This document shows positions 52,141 through 64,000 of a stretch of DNA of 64,000 nt, one piece after another. Where the stretch lies: the NCBI GenBank assembly GCA_028564705.1, contig JAPXFQ010000127.1, forward strand, positions 124,001-188,000, read 5' to 3'. How positions within the stretch are numbered: the first letter of the stretch is position 1; every line of letters starts with the position of its first letter. This stretch comes from Apricaphanius iberus. Taxonomy: Eukaryota; Chordata; Actinopteri; Cyprinodontiformes; Aphaniidae. The notes below the pieces were generated by a model that worked only from the letters and a program-made list of their open reading frames with translations, was not told the DNA's origin and searched no databases. The position numbers were made by a program, and so were the translations under genes.

Positions 52141-52730
52141 ACTCTGACCTGAACCTCTAGGGTCACATTAAGGCAATAACGAGGTAAGCTTTTTATCACC
52201 TGAAGAACATTTCTAGGATTAAGGGATTGATGTCACGATGGGACCTTGAAAAACTCATCCATGCATTTGTTTTTAGCCAGATTGATTACTGCAACAGTGT
52301 TCTCAGAGCAGCTCTTGATGAAAAGTCAATGAGACAGCTGCAGCTAATCCAGAATGCTGCTACTTGCATCCTTACTATAACCAGAAAAGTAGAACACATC
52401 ACCCCAGTTTTAAAGTCCTTACACAGGCTCCCTGTAGCCAAGAATAGACTTCAAAATACTCCTACTAGTTAATAAATCATTAAATGGCTTAGCAACAAAT
52501 GATGTTGAAGATCTGTTGTCACTATGCCAATCTGCCAGACCACTCAGGTCCTCCAAATCAAGTCTACTAATCACCCCTAGAATCAGAACCAAACACGGAG
52601 ACGCAGCTTTTAGTTTCTGTGCTCACCTTATCTAGAACAAACTTTAACACAACTGCAAAGTTGCTGAATCATTAAGCTCTTTTAAGTCAAGGATAAAAAT
52701 GTATCGGTCCTTGCCTAACTGATTAATGGA
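52141..52730 (+). pseudogene. LINE 3' end, sense, copy 2
   Basis: A second, immediately following fragment of the same family. It encodes LIHAFVFSQIDYCNSVL and MRQLQLIQNAATCILTITRK (52227-52472), then the same caaacacggagacgcagctt block near 52590. It corresponds to 7970-8563 read from the opposite strand. It stops before the 3' tail. Confidence 0.8.
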
Positions 52731-53237
52731 ATTTATTTATTTCACCTCATAGTAGTAATAAAAAAAGAACAAACAAAAAGTAATTAGAAGATAAACAAAA
52801 ACTTATCATTATTATGATAATCTGTAATGGGATAGTATTATACACATTTGATTTAGCAGCACAGTTCAGATCAAAAACACATAGTATGCAAGGTTTGCTA
52901 CTCTGTGTTATTTCTGTCATATATGCCTACATGGGCATACAACTGTCAACTTGTATGTGGGTCTGTTTATGAGATGCGTTAAGAGTATTGTGTCTATCTA
53001 AGACAAATGATTGGTTCACTTATTTGACCGGGGAAGAAAGGGGTAGGGTCAAATATATTTATCCTTCAATCTTTTCAGAAATATTAGATGTTATGGAAGT
53101 ATAAATACCATTTAATTTGATACACTTTTGATATAGAGTCATTGGTCAGTTACTCAGACAACAGTAGTACAAGTCATAGCAGTAGTAATAATCTAACAGT
53201 GTTTATCTAGAATGAACTTAGTGCTTGTTCCCTACAG
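52731..53237. other. noncoding intron before exon 11
   Basis: No supported feature. Confidence 0.5.
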
Positions 53238-53360
53238 GTCTAACAGGCCGGTTTTGTGAGATAAACATTGATGAATGTGAACAGCATCCCTGTGGACCAC
53301 TCAGCATTTGTAAAGACTCCCTGAATGGGTACGATTGCTTCTGTGCACCTGGATTTATTG
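53238..53360 (+). CDS. eys: eys exon 11 of window, EGF-like
   Basis: This 123-nt exon, phase 1-1, has acceptor TTCCCTACAG and donor G|GTAAGT. It closes an EGF (L-T-G-R-F-C) and encodes IDECEQHPCGPLSICKDS, then YDCFCAPGFIG. The C1-C2 loop has Q where the O-glucose serine would sit. The frame is open throughout, so coding constraint appears to persist downstream of the exon 10 stop. Confidence 0.86.
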
Positions 53361-53453
53361 GTAAGTTAGAGCTATCTTGAAGTTGTTTATGAGATGATGT
53401 GGCTTTTTTTCATTATAAGAAGCAATCAACATTTTGCTTTGAAATATCTTTAG

Positions 53454-53567
53454 GAAATAACTGTGAGACTGAAGTGAATGAATGTCTCAGTCACCCTTGT
53501 GAAAATGGAGGCTCCTGCATAGATGAGCTCAATTCATTTAGTTGCCACTGTCCTGCTGGAATCACAG
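53454..53567 (+). CDS. eys: eys exon 12 of window, EGF-like
   Basis: This 114-nt exon, phase 1-1, is separated from exon 11 by only 93 bp, the shortest intron here. Acceptor is ATCTTTAG and donor G|GTTGGT. It closes the exon 11 domain (N-N-C) and encodes VNECLSHPCENGGSCIDE, then FSCHCPAGITG. It carries both O-glucose (CLSHPC) and O-fucose (CENGGSC) consensus sites and an intact frame. Confidence 0.87.
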
Positions 53568-54568
53568 GTTGGTGATGACCACCCATTAGACGAAGTTTAT
53601 TTTTCTGTGTTAGATTTAGATACACTATTAATGCATTTCTTTTGAATTATTCATAAATTATGTAATTGCATAAAAAAGTAATGAATATTTTTAAAATTGC
53701 TAATATTAAATCTGATGGATTGGCAGGCTGTGGGTTCAATTCCTGTATCCCCCGTCCCAACATTTCTAAGTGATCAGATCAGTAGACTTTGCAAGTCTGC
53801 TGATCTGCAAATTAGTGTGGATTACTCACATTGCAAAGTCAGTTTAGTAAAGAAAATAGTCTATTTGTTGTTTCTTTTATTGTGTCACAGCTTTCTCCTC
53901 AGTTTTGTCAACCACCAAAAGTACTTCAGAAAGGATGTAGCTCAGAATAAATAAAATAATAATTAAGTATATAGATATAAAACTATCAGTAATGTAGTTT
54001 TAAAATGTATATCTACATAAATGAGTAAAAAGAAATCATTATTAGTCTCATAACTAATGATAAAACTAATCAGTATGCTAAAAAAAGATAAGCTTAATGG
54101 CATTCCTTGTCAACAGGTAAACAGTGAGAATTAAAATGTATTTAACGTTTTGCTACCACATAAAACCTGGATCTCACTCAAGTATCATTCGATGTTTTAT
54201 CATCTTGGTTCTGACTTTGTTTCGTTACACCACTTGTAAAAAATTATCATGAATACACTTTCTGAATGCTTTGATCTTAAACTTAGATGTACACTACATG
54301 TTTTTTTTCATGAGGGGTCCCTCGATCAGATCATTAATGCAGTGTTGATTGTGTCAGAGTTACTGAATACACCAAAAAGCTGTACTCTGTTAGGTTTCTG
54401 TGTATTTTTTTACTGAAGTTTTTTATTTATTTTTTATTATTAAATCTTTGAATGCTTAACTATATGAAACAGAAAAATGAAAAATTTGCATTTTTTTCTG
54501 GAACAACTTAGGAAGTATAATGAAATGAGTAAATTAATAAATTATAATACTAGAATGCTGCCAATGAT
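53568..54568. other. noncoding intron after exon 12
   Basis: No supported feature. Confidence 0.5.
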
Positions 54569-55687
54569 GAGCTTTAAAGATGTACCCCGTAACTTTGTGG
54601 ATATTTGCTTTCTATCACCCTCTCAAAGCTTGCTGCGCAACGTCACTGTCTTATAACCAAATTGCAACGGAGTGTTGAGGCGAGCGTTTTACAAGCTCTT
54701 TAGCCAAACAACAAAGAACATGAAACTTACGGCTTGTTAGTTGGTGAACCATCAGTACCAAGCAGTAATGTTGTGCAATGAGTTATAGTATTAGGATAAG
54801 TCTCAAAACAGCACGTTTATTTATATATTTTATTAGTAAATGTGATGTTGCTATGTCACTTGCATTAACAAATACATAATTGCATATAGATCCCCCCCAG
54901 TTTTGTAGACAGACTGAGATGATCTAACTGAGTTTTCCACCATACAGATTTATCTGAATTACTTTATTGTGTTAATGCATTAGAGTTACATGAATTGGTG
55001 TGATGAAAACAATTTATCAGATTTTTTCTAAAGGCATCATGACTATCCCTAACAGTTTTGGAAATATATTCTTTGCACTGGTTAGACAGTTAGACTAGTT
55101 AGAAGTGGTTCTCTTTGAAAAGTTTTTCCTGTAAAGTCTTGTGAAATTTGGTTTTCATGAACGTAAGCATCTCTACAACTTCCCAAGGTTTTGATGAAAG
55201 TCACAATTTTCCTTCTTACACACAAAAAAGAAAATCAATATGTCAACACTTACCACACACAAAACTTCATGGCACATCTTCAGGGAGGGTAGTGGGGTTA
55301 TAAAGCAAGCCCTGTCCTTTGTAGTGTTACAAGAGCAGCACAAGCAGTACTCTGTAATTACATGAATTGTTGACGTAATTCAAAGACCAATTATCATGTT
55401 GGTATTTCACACTTTGTAACAGCCTCCTCTAGCGCTCACACAGGCTGTAAATGTTTGAGACAGTGAGCGAGAAAAAGAGAAAAGAAACATCTTGTGAGTT
55501 AGTGTGTTTACTGCTCAGCCCAAAACAAAATAAAAAATGTACATTCCACAATGTATCTATAGAGCTGGTGCAATTATTATATTTTACATCTTCTCTGTCA
55601 TAGTGCATATATTGTTACCGTAAACCAAACTGTCACAAGAACACCTGTAATGTTTTTATTTTTTTATTTCATGGTGTTTGTAAACAG
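54569..55687. other. intron before exon 13, possible MITE
   Basis: 54569-54720 (tttaaagatgtaccccgtaa) and 55410-55450 (cctcctctagcgctcacac) look like parts of a known type of fish MITE. The ends could not be paired. Confidence 0.3.
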
Positions 55688-55801
55688 GCAACTTCTGTGA
55701 AGTCAATATAGATGAGTGCTTTTCCTCTCCTTGCCTGCACAACGGTACATGTGTTGATCTGGTTCACGACTATGAATGTGTCTGTAAGTCCGGCTTTACA
55801 G
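55688..55801 (+). CDS. eys: eys exon 13 of window, EGF-like
   Basis: This 114-nt exon, phase 1-1, has acceptor TTGTAAACAG and donor G|GTTAGT. It closes the previous EGF (N-F-C) and encodes [18 protein letters not shown], then [11 protein letters not shown]. Both O-glucose (CFSSPC) and O-fucose (CLHNGTC) motifs are present, and NGT adds an N-glycosylation sequon. It is a canonical calcium-binding EGF. Confidence 0.87.
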
Positions 55802-56838
55802 GTTAGTAAATTTCAATAACTCTATTTCTCAATCTATTTTCACGTTTATGCTTCCAACATTTTTTGAGCGTAACTTTGGTTCCTAGCATTTACACCAATG
55901 GTGTTGCTTGCCATGTTATAGAAAAAACGCCTTTTGATTTCCCGTAGTCTCTTTAGCTGGACAAGTTCCAAGATAAGTTCCACAGCAAAAGTATTTTAAT
56001 CTTCTTAATTTAATCAATGACTTCAAAAAAACAAGTGGTACATCAAAATTATTTAAGGTTTTCAAACATTTTTCCAGTCACTTTATTTTACACTTTGAAA
56101 AGTCATTACAACCAAATTTGTTGTTTTTTCCTAGACCATTGTCTAAACTGTATTACAGTTCAGTGGCATTTTAAATTGGCAAGACCAATCTAAATTAAGG
56201 TGTGTGTGTTTGGGCTGGGGAGATTGTTTGCAAAAAGACAATTTCAGATTAATTGGAAGATACATAAATTCCTCTCTTTAAAGGCAAACACAGAAATTGC
56301 TTTTAACAGTTTTTTGACAGACTCAAATAAGTTACATAGAAAATAAATCATTGGATGAATTACCCAAACTAGACTTTTTTCCATAGCCAAATATATAATT
56401 ACTAGATCAATAAATATTGCAAATAATGTGTTGTGAATACTTTCTTTTGAATATTTTGAAATTCCATTGTAGGTGCACTGACAAAACTCTTGCACCATGT
56501 TTCTTCGCAATGTGGAATTTATCATATATTTTAGCTCTGTTTGGCACACTCAGTTATAAATGCTTTGTTGATCAATATTTGCAAAGAACATCTTCCTTTC
56601 TCCTAAAATTGGTCAGGATCATGTTGCTTACTCAATACGTTTAGCTGCATTATACTAAGATAAAAATCTATCTGATTCAACAATGCAACGCAAAAATGTC
56701 TGTTGTATAGCAGTGATCCCCTATGACAGAGATCATGAAGTGTTTGTGACATAAACATCAATTTAATTACCTGTATTCTTTGTGTAAGTCACTCATCATT
56801 ACATTATATTTATCAGTTTGTGTTCTTTTCTGTCAAAG
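55802..56838. other. noncoding intron between exons 13 and 14
   Basis: No supported feature. Confidence 0.5.
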
Positions 56839-56952
56839 GTACAGAATGTGAGCTTGACATTGATGAGTGTGCTTCATCTCCTTGCAAGAATGGAGCAACT
56901 TGCATTGACCTGCCTGGTAATTACTTCTGCCAGTGTGTGGCTCCATTTAAAG
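56839..56952 (+). CDS. eys: eys exon 14 of window, EGF-like
   Basis: This 114-nt exon, phase 1-1, has acceptor CTGTCAAAG and donor G|GTAATG. It closes the previous EGF (T-E-C) and encodes [18 protein letters not shown], then [11 protein letters not shown]. The V-A-P-F-K-G ending, in place of the usual P-x-G-F-x-G, is a feature I recall from vertebrate EYS. Both glycosylation motifs are present. The sixth cysteine lies in an exon beyond the window; I found no further EGF exon in the last 7 kb. Confidence 0.87.
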
Positions 56953-57382
56953 GTAATGAGCACTGAGAGAAGGGGGACAAAAAGCAAAGTTAATTAACTT
57001 CACATACTATTATTTTCACCCTCCTGAACTGACTTTATATGGCACAATAAAATGAGTACGTCTTCATTCTGGATCTCTGGTTAAAGAAAGAAAATGTGAA
57101 AGATTAGATTGATGGAAGCCCCGGTCAATGCTGGCAGGCCAAGTGTCAACTTTAACTTTGTCATATAGAAGTAGTGGTGCTTTTGCACATTATCAGTGAA
57201 TTTCAAAACTAAATAGTTTAAGACGATTTGAATTTGTTTTTATTTAGATTTGTTTTTATTTAGATTTGTTTATTTATTACCATGAGCACAAGTGTATCTC
57301 CAATTAAACAAATTGGCAAAAAGTTTATTATTTTCAGTATTCTAGTTTTTAAAAAGGAAGTTTATGATTATGGTTTAGAGCT

Positions 57383-57520
57383 AATCTATCCAATATCTAT
57401 TTAGCTTATCCTCTAAGGGTTTCAAGGGGGCTGGTGCCTACCTACAGCATTCATTCGTCGAGAGGAAGGGTAGACTCTGGACAGGTCGCCAATCAATTGC
57501 AGATTTACAGCTAATTAAAA
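57383..57520. repeat. CCATCC-type repeat fragment
   Basis: Contains gggggctggtgcctacct and ggacaggtcgccaatcaatt, matching 51310-51400 in the same orientation. Confidence 0.6.
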
Positions 57521-57639
57521 TCCAAAATATAATTTCTCAGAAAAGCTGAACATTACATATTTAAGAATATCAACAGTATTTTTAATACAGAAATTCTGCC
57601 CTACTTCTTTAGGATTAGTTAGTGCAACATTATATTGGG

Positions 57640-58290
57640 GCATGGTAGCAATTGCCTAGTGACTCTACTGAGGTGTTTAAAAAAGGGTTGCTTTATTAGT
57701 ATGCTTCAGCTGCTCTGCTTTGTTGAGTGTAATGTTTCATCATCCTCTTGGCAATACCCCCATAGCTCCTGTTTTGATTTTAGGTCAGGCAAGTTGGGGC
57801 AGTCCAGCACAATGCACCACTGGCACCAGTCCTTTTGGCAGTGTTGACAAGTGCCAAATACTGCTGGTAAAATAATTTTGTATCTTCATATTGGTTTTCA
57901 GTGAAAGGGAATTTGAATTACTCCAATATTCCCAGGTAGATTGTTACACTGATCTTGGACTTAAGAAAACGCAGTGGTCTAACACCAGCATATGGCATGG
58001 CTCCTCAAATAATCAGTCACCATGAACACTCCAATTGAAACCCAAGCCAGTGCCGCTTCAATCTTCCAACAGACTCCAGGAGCTTGCTCTCCAATCAAAT
58101 TTAAAGTTTATTTTCAACTGAAAAAAATTACCTTGGAAAACTTTGCAACAGTTCCATTTATTTATTTTTCCCTTTTGCTTGAGTAAGCTGCATCTGCTAT
58201 TGTCTCTGGTTGTAGGGTGGCTAAACAGAACCAAAGTAACCATTGTGGTCCATGTTCTGCATACGTCAACTTTAACACAAAGATGGCATA
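57640..58290 (-). pseudogene. DNA transposon relic, antisense
   Basis: The continuous segment from gttttgattttaggtcaggc to tggttgtagggtggct resembles the antisense of a mariner/Tc1-superfamily-type transposase gene found in fishes, with all frames broken. Family is assigned by resemblance only. Confidence 0.45.
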
Positions 58291-59204
58291 ATTGGTGGCC
58301 CCTGTCCAAGCCCCCATCCTTGATACATTTGTTTGTGATAGCTCTCAACTTATCCAAAACTGTAGTTAACACTGTTGCTCTGTGTTCCATTTTTCTCCCA
58401 TATACTCTTTCCTTGAGCTCAACTTTCCATTCACTTGATTGATACAGCAGAGTAACCTGCTTCTTTACTGCCTTTTGTGACTGTGTTTCATTGACTGCTC
58501 ACTGACAAGTCATCTGTCTTCCCCATGCTTGTGTATAATATAAATAGTATTTCTGCTGGAAAAATGTAATATGAAGATCTTCTGAAAAACAGAATTCTGG
58601 GTTTTACTCGCTATAGCTATTAAAAGAATACTTGAAATAATTCACTATCTATGTATAATAACTATATAGTAGTTTCAGACCTATCCAGTGCAGACCCCCT
58701 TCTTCTTGTTTATTGACAACTGAAGATAGTTACCAACCACGGATAAGCAGCAATAGACCACGAATGGATGGATATTAGTGTCACATTTTGAATTAAATTA
58801 CTGCAATTGATCTTTTTTATTATATTATGATTTAGTGATATGCAGCAGTGTTTTCAATGGTTTCTAAGCAGATTAAAATAGTCTGCCATTAATTTTACAG
58901 AACGCAGTTAAAATTTTGTACATTCAGTCAGACTCTTCCTTTTCGGATTTTGAACGGACCCTTGTTAAAATCATAGTACCACTCTCACAGATCTGATTAA
59001 CTCATTGGCTATGAGGTCCTCTTGAAAAGACAATAATCAAGACAGCACTTAGTAAATCTGAACCTTCCTGGCCCATGGCAGAGGAAGTGATTACTGAAAA
59101 GAAAAATGTACACAAAGATACTTCAAACTGGCGGTGCTTTGAGATAAATGTTAGAGTTCAGATGAATGTCCACACTCAAAAAAAAAATTAAAACAATTTA
59201 ATCA
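58291..59204. other. noncoding intron
   Basis: No supported feature. Confidence 0.5.
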
Positions 59205-59265
59205 TAGCACCCATCCATCCATTTTCTGAACCGCTTATTCCTCAAGGGGTCGCGGGGGGGCAGCC
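59205..59265. repeat. CCATCC-type repeat, 5' stub
   Basis: catccatccattttctgaa followed by ctcaaggggtcgcggggggg, the start of the repeat at 51277, cut off after about 60 bp. Confidence 0.7.
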
Positions 59266-60021
59266 TAATTCAACTAAGTAAATCTGTCTTTCAACTTTTA
59301 TTGACTCAATAAAAATACAGTATAGCCTACCACTGCACTGCATTTTGTAGTGAAATGTCAAAAGGATGAATACAGTAGGCTCCCTATATACGAATAATTA
59401 ATAGTTGTAGCGGCTTCCACAGTCGCTGTAGAGACCAGGGATGGATTCTTTCTATTTGTAGGCGCTTTCAACTTTTGCAGAAATGCACTGAGATGGAAAG
59501 GTTTTATTGTTTGAGTTTATTTATTTACAACTGGGTCAATAAATGTTAATGAACATCTACATGTAAATATGCAAGATTATAGCCTACAACAAAGTACTTT
59601 GCTGTTTACAGAGTAAGACAACCGGATCCCGATTTTGATACATTTTGAACATATTACGATCTGATACAAGGAGGTGAAATAAACTGATGTGCCTATGAGC
59701 AGACGTCAACAATAACTACGGCTACCCAGCTCTCCTCTCTTTCTATCAAAACAGGGAGACTGACAGTCTAGCAGCCGCTTCTTAATGTCACCGCCTACAT
59801 CCAAGTGCCTCCTGTTACCATCACAATCACAACCAAACAAAATGTAAACCCAGTGATTGATACATGCAATATAATAAGTTATGGCTCCTACAATAGTAAA
59901 TGTCTTCTGTATTATTAAAACTACTCTTTAAGTTTATGGTTTTTGTCACTAGCATTTTTAAAAACAAACCGGCGCTTGTGGCGGTCCACTAGGGGCACTC
60001 ATCGCCAGATTGGCCAGGGTA
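59266..60021. other. noncoding intron before Gypsy element
   Basis: No supported feature. Confidence 0.45.
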
Positions 60022-60171
60022 TGTGTCACGGTGGGATTGGTTGCACAATCAGGAAGTCTTGTATATATGGTGGTGTTTATACTTACCTTGGAAGTATTCT
60101 GGTTGTGAAGTCCAACAATAAACTGCTGGCATCTACTCCGTTCTATCCGCGCCTCTGTCTTGCCTTCCACA
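60022..60171 (+). mobile_element. Ty3/Gypsy 5' LTR, short
   Basis: A 150-bp segment from TGTGTCACGG to CTTCCACA lies directly before a primer-binding-like sequence. It contains TATATATGG (about 60062-60070) and AATAAA (about 60116-60121) in LTR order. No 3' LTR is present in the window. The left edge is uncertain by a few bases. Confidence 0.6.
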
Positions 60172-60190
60172 TTGGTGACTCTAACGTGAT
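60172..60190 (+). other. retrotransposon primer-binding-like site
   Basis: TTGGTGACTCTAACGTGA follows the LTR's CA end at once, the usual place where a tRNA primes minus-strand synthesis. The tRNA species was not determined. Confidence 0.55.
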
Positions 60191-60211
60191 TTTCTTTTTC
60201 CGCTCTCAACC

Positions 60212-60952
60212 ATGTCGCTTGCCACTGGCGATGCCGTTCCGCTTGCGCCGGTTGTTGCTCCTGCGGTTTATGCAGCTACTGTTAAGCTTCCGGAGTTTTG
60301 GCAGCACGACCCGGAGCCCTGGTTTCAGCATATTGAGGCCCAGTTCCGGCTTCGTGGAATTACTGTGGATGACACCCGCTACTGCCATGTTGTCGCTGCT
60401 CTGGATGCTCAGACTACGCGTCGGGCGATGTGCGTGTTGCGGGACCCCCCGGCGGACGGTAAATATGCCACTATTAAGGCTCTGCTTTTAAGGCTGTATC
60501 AGCTGTCGGATGCCGAGCGGGCAGACCGGCTCCTGTCCCTCAACGGTTTGGGGGATGGTAAGCCAACGGAGCTGATGGAGAACATGTTGGCGTTGCTCGG
60601 TTCGGGGGATGCCTGTTTTTTGTTTGTGCAGCTTTTCCTCCGTCAGCTGCCGCCTCCTGTACGTACTGCGCTAGCGAGCTCGCCGCGGGTTGCTACCAAG
60701 GACTACAGGGGTTTGGCGGAGGAGGCGGACCGGATTCTGCTGGCCAACCGGCCGTGCGGCGTGCATGCCCTGCTTCCTGAGCTTTCATGGTCGGCGCCGG
60801 ACGAGGTGGGCGCTGTGGCCGTGGTGACGGACCGTCGCCGGCGGGAGGACACACTTTGTTTTTACCATCGGCGGTTCGGTGCTAAGGCTAAGCGCTGCGT
60901 GCCGCCGTGTGCTTTTCTGGCTCAGGGAAACGCCAGGACCAGTGCTCAGTAG
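60212..60952 (+). pseudogene. Ty3/Gypsy gag, open
   Basis: A 246-codon open frame. The central region (PEFWQHDPEPWFQHIEAQF at residues 28-46 to the LRQLPPPVRTAL region near 145) matches retrotransposon capsid in style. Residues about 215-235 (C-F-Y-H-x-x-F-G-x-x-A-x-x-C-x-x-P-C) form the zinc-knuckle-like tail of some Gypsy Gags. It ends with TAG at 60950-60952, overlapping pol in the -1 frame. It is open but belongs to a truncated element, so it is called a relic. Confidence 0.82.
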
Positions 60953-62530
60953 CGGCTGTGGGCTCTGGCGGGGTGGACAAGCTGCTCTTCGTCACAGATG
61001 ACGTGTCTGGACGGCGTTGGTTGGTGGATTCCGGCGCCCAGAGGAGTATCCTGCCTGCGTCTGCCGTCGATGTGCTGGGGGACGGCCGGGGACCCCCGCT
61101 GAGTGCGGCTAATGGCACTACCATCCGTACGTTTGGCTCCAGGTCAGTGACTGTTTCTTTTTCTGGACGTCAGTTTTTGTGGGATTTTGTGGTTGCCTCA
61201 GTTGCAGTGCCTATTTTGGGTGCAGATTTTTTATGTGCTCATGGACTGCTCGTTGATGTGTCTAATGGCCGTTTGATTGACCCTGTCTCGTTTTCCACCT
61301 ACCCCTGCTCTTTGGGGGAGGCTGAACCGGTGGCCCTGCCCCGGGTTCTTGCTGTTGGGGATGTGTATCAGCGCCTCCTCGCTGAATTTCCGGATCTGAC
61401 TGTACCGACGTTTTCGGCAGCAGTCGCTAAGCATGGGGTGGAGCACTTCATCCCTACAGTTGGGCCGCCCGTTTTTGCTCGGTCGCGGCGTCTGGACTCC
61501 GCTAAGCTGTCCCTGGCGAAGGAGGAGTTTGCAACTATGGAGCGCTTGGGGATCGTACGGCGCTCCGACAGTCCATTGGCCTCGCCTCTGCACATGGTGC
61601 CTAAGCCGGGGGGGCGGTGGCGGCCGTGTGGTGATTTCCGGCGGCTGAATGCTGTCACCACACCGGACCGCTATCCTATCCCGCACATTCAGGATTTCTC
61701 TGCACAGCTTGCTGGCGCTTCCGTTTTTTCCAAAGTGGATTTAGTGCGGGGCTACCATCAGGTGCCTGTGCATGAAGCGGATGTTTCCAAAACTGCTATT
61801 ATAACCCCATTTGGATTATTCGAATTTTTGAGGATGCCTTTTGGCCTGCGGGGGGCCGCGCAGACCTTTCAACGACTCATGGAATCTGTGTTACGGAATT
61901 TACCTTTTCTGTTTGTTTATTTGGATGACATTTTGGTTGCCAGTGCTTCGGCTGCCGAACATCTGGAGCATCTGCGTCTGTTGTTTGGGCGCCGGAGTAC
62001 TCATGGCCTGATTATCAACCCAGAAAAGTGTCAGTTTGGGCTCTCCGAGATTGATTTCCTCGGCCACCGGGTGTCCTCGCTGGGGGCTGCTCCGTTACCT
62101 GCACGGGTGGAGGCAGTTACGGGTTTTCCACGCCCTTCTACTGTTAAGCAGCTCTAGGAGTTCCTGGGCATGGTGAACTTTTATAATCGGTTCATCCCTC
62201 GTGCTGCTCACCTCATGCATCCCCTGTATGAGGCTCTTCGCGGGATGAAGGGGTCGCAGAAGGTGACCTGGTCCTCTGACAGGTTGCAGGCGTTCGAGGC
62301 GGCCAGGGCCGCTCTGGCTGGGGCTGCCTTGTTGGCGCATACCTCTCCCTCGGCTCCACTGGCTCTCACTACAGATGCGTCGGACATTGCTGTGGGCGCG
62401 GTGTGCGAGCAGTGGGTGGCGGGAGCCTGGCAGCCCCTCGCTTTCTTCAGCAGGCATCTCCGCACTGTAGAGAGGAGATACAGCACGTTCGACAGGGAAC
62501 TCCTGGCTCTTTTCCTTGCTGTGTTGGATC
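60907..62530 (+). pseudogene. Ty3/Gypsy pol (PR-RT-RNase H), broken
   Basis: It lies in the -1 frame relative to gag, overlapping its end, as expected for programmed frameshifting. Domains in order are protease (V-D-S-G-A-Q, about 61023), reverse transcriptase ([12 protein letters not shown], about 61725-61760; Y-L-D-D at 61918-61929) and RNase H (T-T-D-A-S-D, about 62368-62385). An in-frame TAG at 62155-62157 interrupts it between RT and RNase H. The sequence leaves RNase H at about 62525 and no integrase follows. It cannot be complete. Confidence 0.87.
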
Positions 62531-64000
62531 AAGTTGCAAGAAGAACTTGGATTGCACCTCAACTGTAATTATCTTAAATTCTGCATTCACCTAAAATTGA
62601 AAAGGACTGTAGTTTAAAATGAAGGCCATGCATTTTAAGAAAACAAAAAAAATGTTAAATTATATTTTACCTACCTCCCTCACACTGAAGAAGAGACCTG
62701 CCCACCTTATATATCATCTACCACACTGCTGGTGTCTATTTTCTGCAGTAATCTCATTAACCAGCTGATGATCTCCTCTGTTTGCCATGTTTGTGTTGTT
62801 TGTGTTGTAGAATGAATTATGTCTAAAAAACATCTGACATTGTTTATACATTGTTTGTACATTGTTTATTGATTTTCTTGGTTGCATTAGTTTAAAAATA
62901 CACGAGAAAAGCCTGTAAAAAATAATCGCAAATGAAATCGCAATTGCAATACTGAAGAAAAAAAGTCGCAATTACATTATTTTCCAAAATCGTTCAGCCC
63001 TATCCCCTTTTGAAATTCTCCAGTACTATGTGCAGTCCAAGACAAAAGCAGTGTTACTTGGAACTTGATTTGAACATGTCATAACTCAACATGAATGAAT
63101 AAAGTTCATGTTGAGGTATGAAGTTTAACATAAACGGAACATAATTTAGTTATGTACAACTACCAAACATATTTTTGTAAGTAGAAACTACATGTTAGGG
63201 TTTTTTTGTGGGGGTTTTACCCAATTTTCCTTTTTAACACAATATTTTAGATCCATTAAAATACCGGATCCTGTATTGTCTTTTCATTAGCAAATTTTAT
63301 TGTCAATACATTATATTGATCAAAACTGATTTATTTATTTTGCAGGGATTTTAAGAGATAGGATAAAAATACTATTTTTTTTAGCTTTTTAGTTTTGATT
63401 TATTCTTTATGGTGTAATTTCACAAGCGTTGCATGGCACCATTGAGGTTCTGCTTTATATATGTTTTTCTTTTATTTCATTTGCATGTTATATTGCTTGC
63501 ATTATTTATAGTACATGTGCTTCATGCATGGTCGGACCATAATAATTAGTTGAAGTGATTTTAATTTTTTACTTTAATATATGACTTAAATCTTTATATG
63601 CTTTTCTGATTTTTAAAAACCATGAAAGTTTTGGTGATTGGTGTAGAAGAATCAAAACATCTTTCTTATATTTTGGGTGCTGTGAAACTCTAGTTATTTT
63701 TTTTTCTTCATATTTAGCCACTGAAGGTGAAGTCATTGTATTCATGAAAATGATCTGTGATAGTTTTTGTCATGCACACACTTTAAGTCTTTTAGTTTAA
63801 CTGTTTTACATGATTCCAGACCTAGTTTGCAAGAAGTTATTCATAATGATTACATCAGATTATTTTTCATTAGATTAAAAGAGAATCACTGGTTTCCTGC
63901 TGTGGGTGTTTCAGACAAAATTAGATTTTTTAGTTTCTTAGTAAACTTTGCTCAACATTTACTATGTCTTAAGTAGAGGTTTAGTAAAAGCCTAAACAGA
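62531..64000. other. AT-rich noncoding to window end
   Basis: No EGF exon, repeat or ORF that I can support. By position it is still intron of the EGF-array gene. Confidence 0.5.

Noticed and set aside
59943..60491. A 182-codon plus-strand frame over the start of gag
   Set aside because: It overlaps the LTR, the primer-binding region and the genuine gag frame, and shows no family features.

Overview
This window is vertebrate, almost certainly teleost, nuclear DNA. It is AT-rich, interspersed with GT-AG introns, and packed with transposon families typical of ray-finned fish: Tc1-like, hAT-like and TTAA-flanked elements, L2/CR1-like and RTE-like LINEs, tRNA-derived SINEs, and a Ty3/Gypsy element. 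No bacterial, organellar or CRISPR features are seen.

The only host gene I can support is on the + strand: 14 consecutive internal exons (6860-56952) of a very large secreted protein made of tandem EGF-like domains. It is best identified as eys (eyes shut homolog), the photoreceptor/ciliary-pocket extracellular protein. The exons splice into one reading frame of 1,941 nt (647 codons) holding about 16 EGF-like repeats. Most exons are phase 1-1 and carry one EGF each; exons 2-4 use phases 0 and 2. Neither the gene's start nor its end (laminin-G part) lies in the window. Exon 10 (48319-48552) carries an in-frame TAA, the most important anomaly here. The exon is symmetrical, so skipping it would keep the frame.

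Layout: 1-6859, upstream intron with a Tc1-like element (1198-2802) and SINEs. 6860-19842, exon 1 and a 12.9-kb intron with an antisense LINE, TTAA-type MITEs, Tc1-type MITEs and a foldback repeat. 19843-27146, exons 2-5 with a LINE 3' end and a hAT-like MITE. 27147-39831, exons 6-8 with a second, inverted copy of the first Tc1-like element (30201-31763), a sense LINE fragment, a solo-LTR-like repeat and a second TTAA MITE copy. 39832-48552, a 7.9-kb intron with a second LTR-like repeat, a Tc1 relic and a strikingly G-rich block of about 3 kb (43958-46927), then exons 9-10. 48553-56952, a hAT MITE nested in LINE sequence, further LINE 3' ends, and exons 11-14. 56953-64000, downstream intron with a DNA-transposon relic and a truncated Ty3/Gypsy element (about 60022-62530).

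The mobile elements are nearly all visibly broken. They explain most of the intron length, and none appears to contribute coding sequence to the EGF gene. Exon boundaries were set by hand from splice consensus, phase continuity and cysteine spacing. Repeat family names rest on recognition of sequence style, not on a database search.
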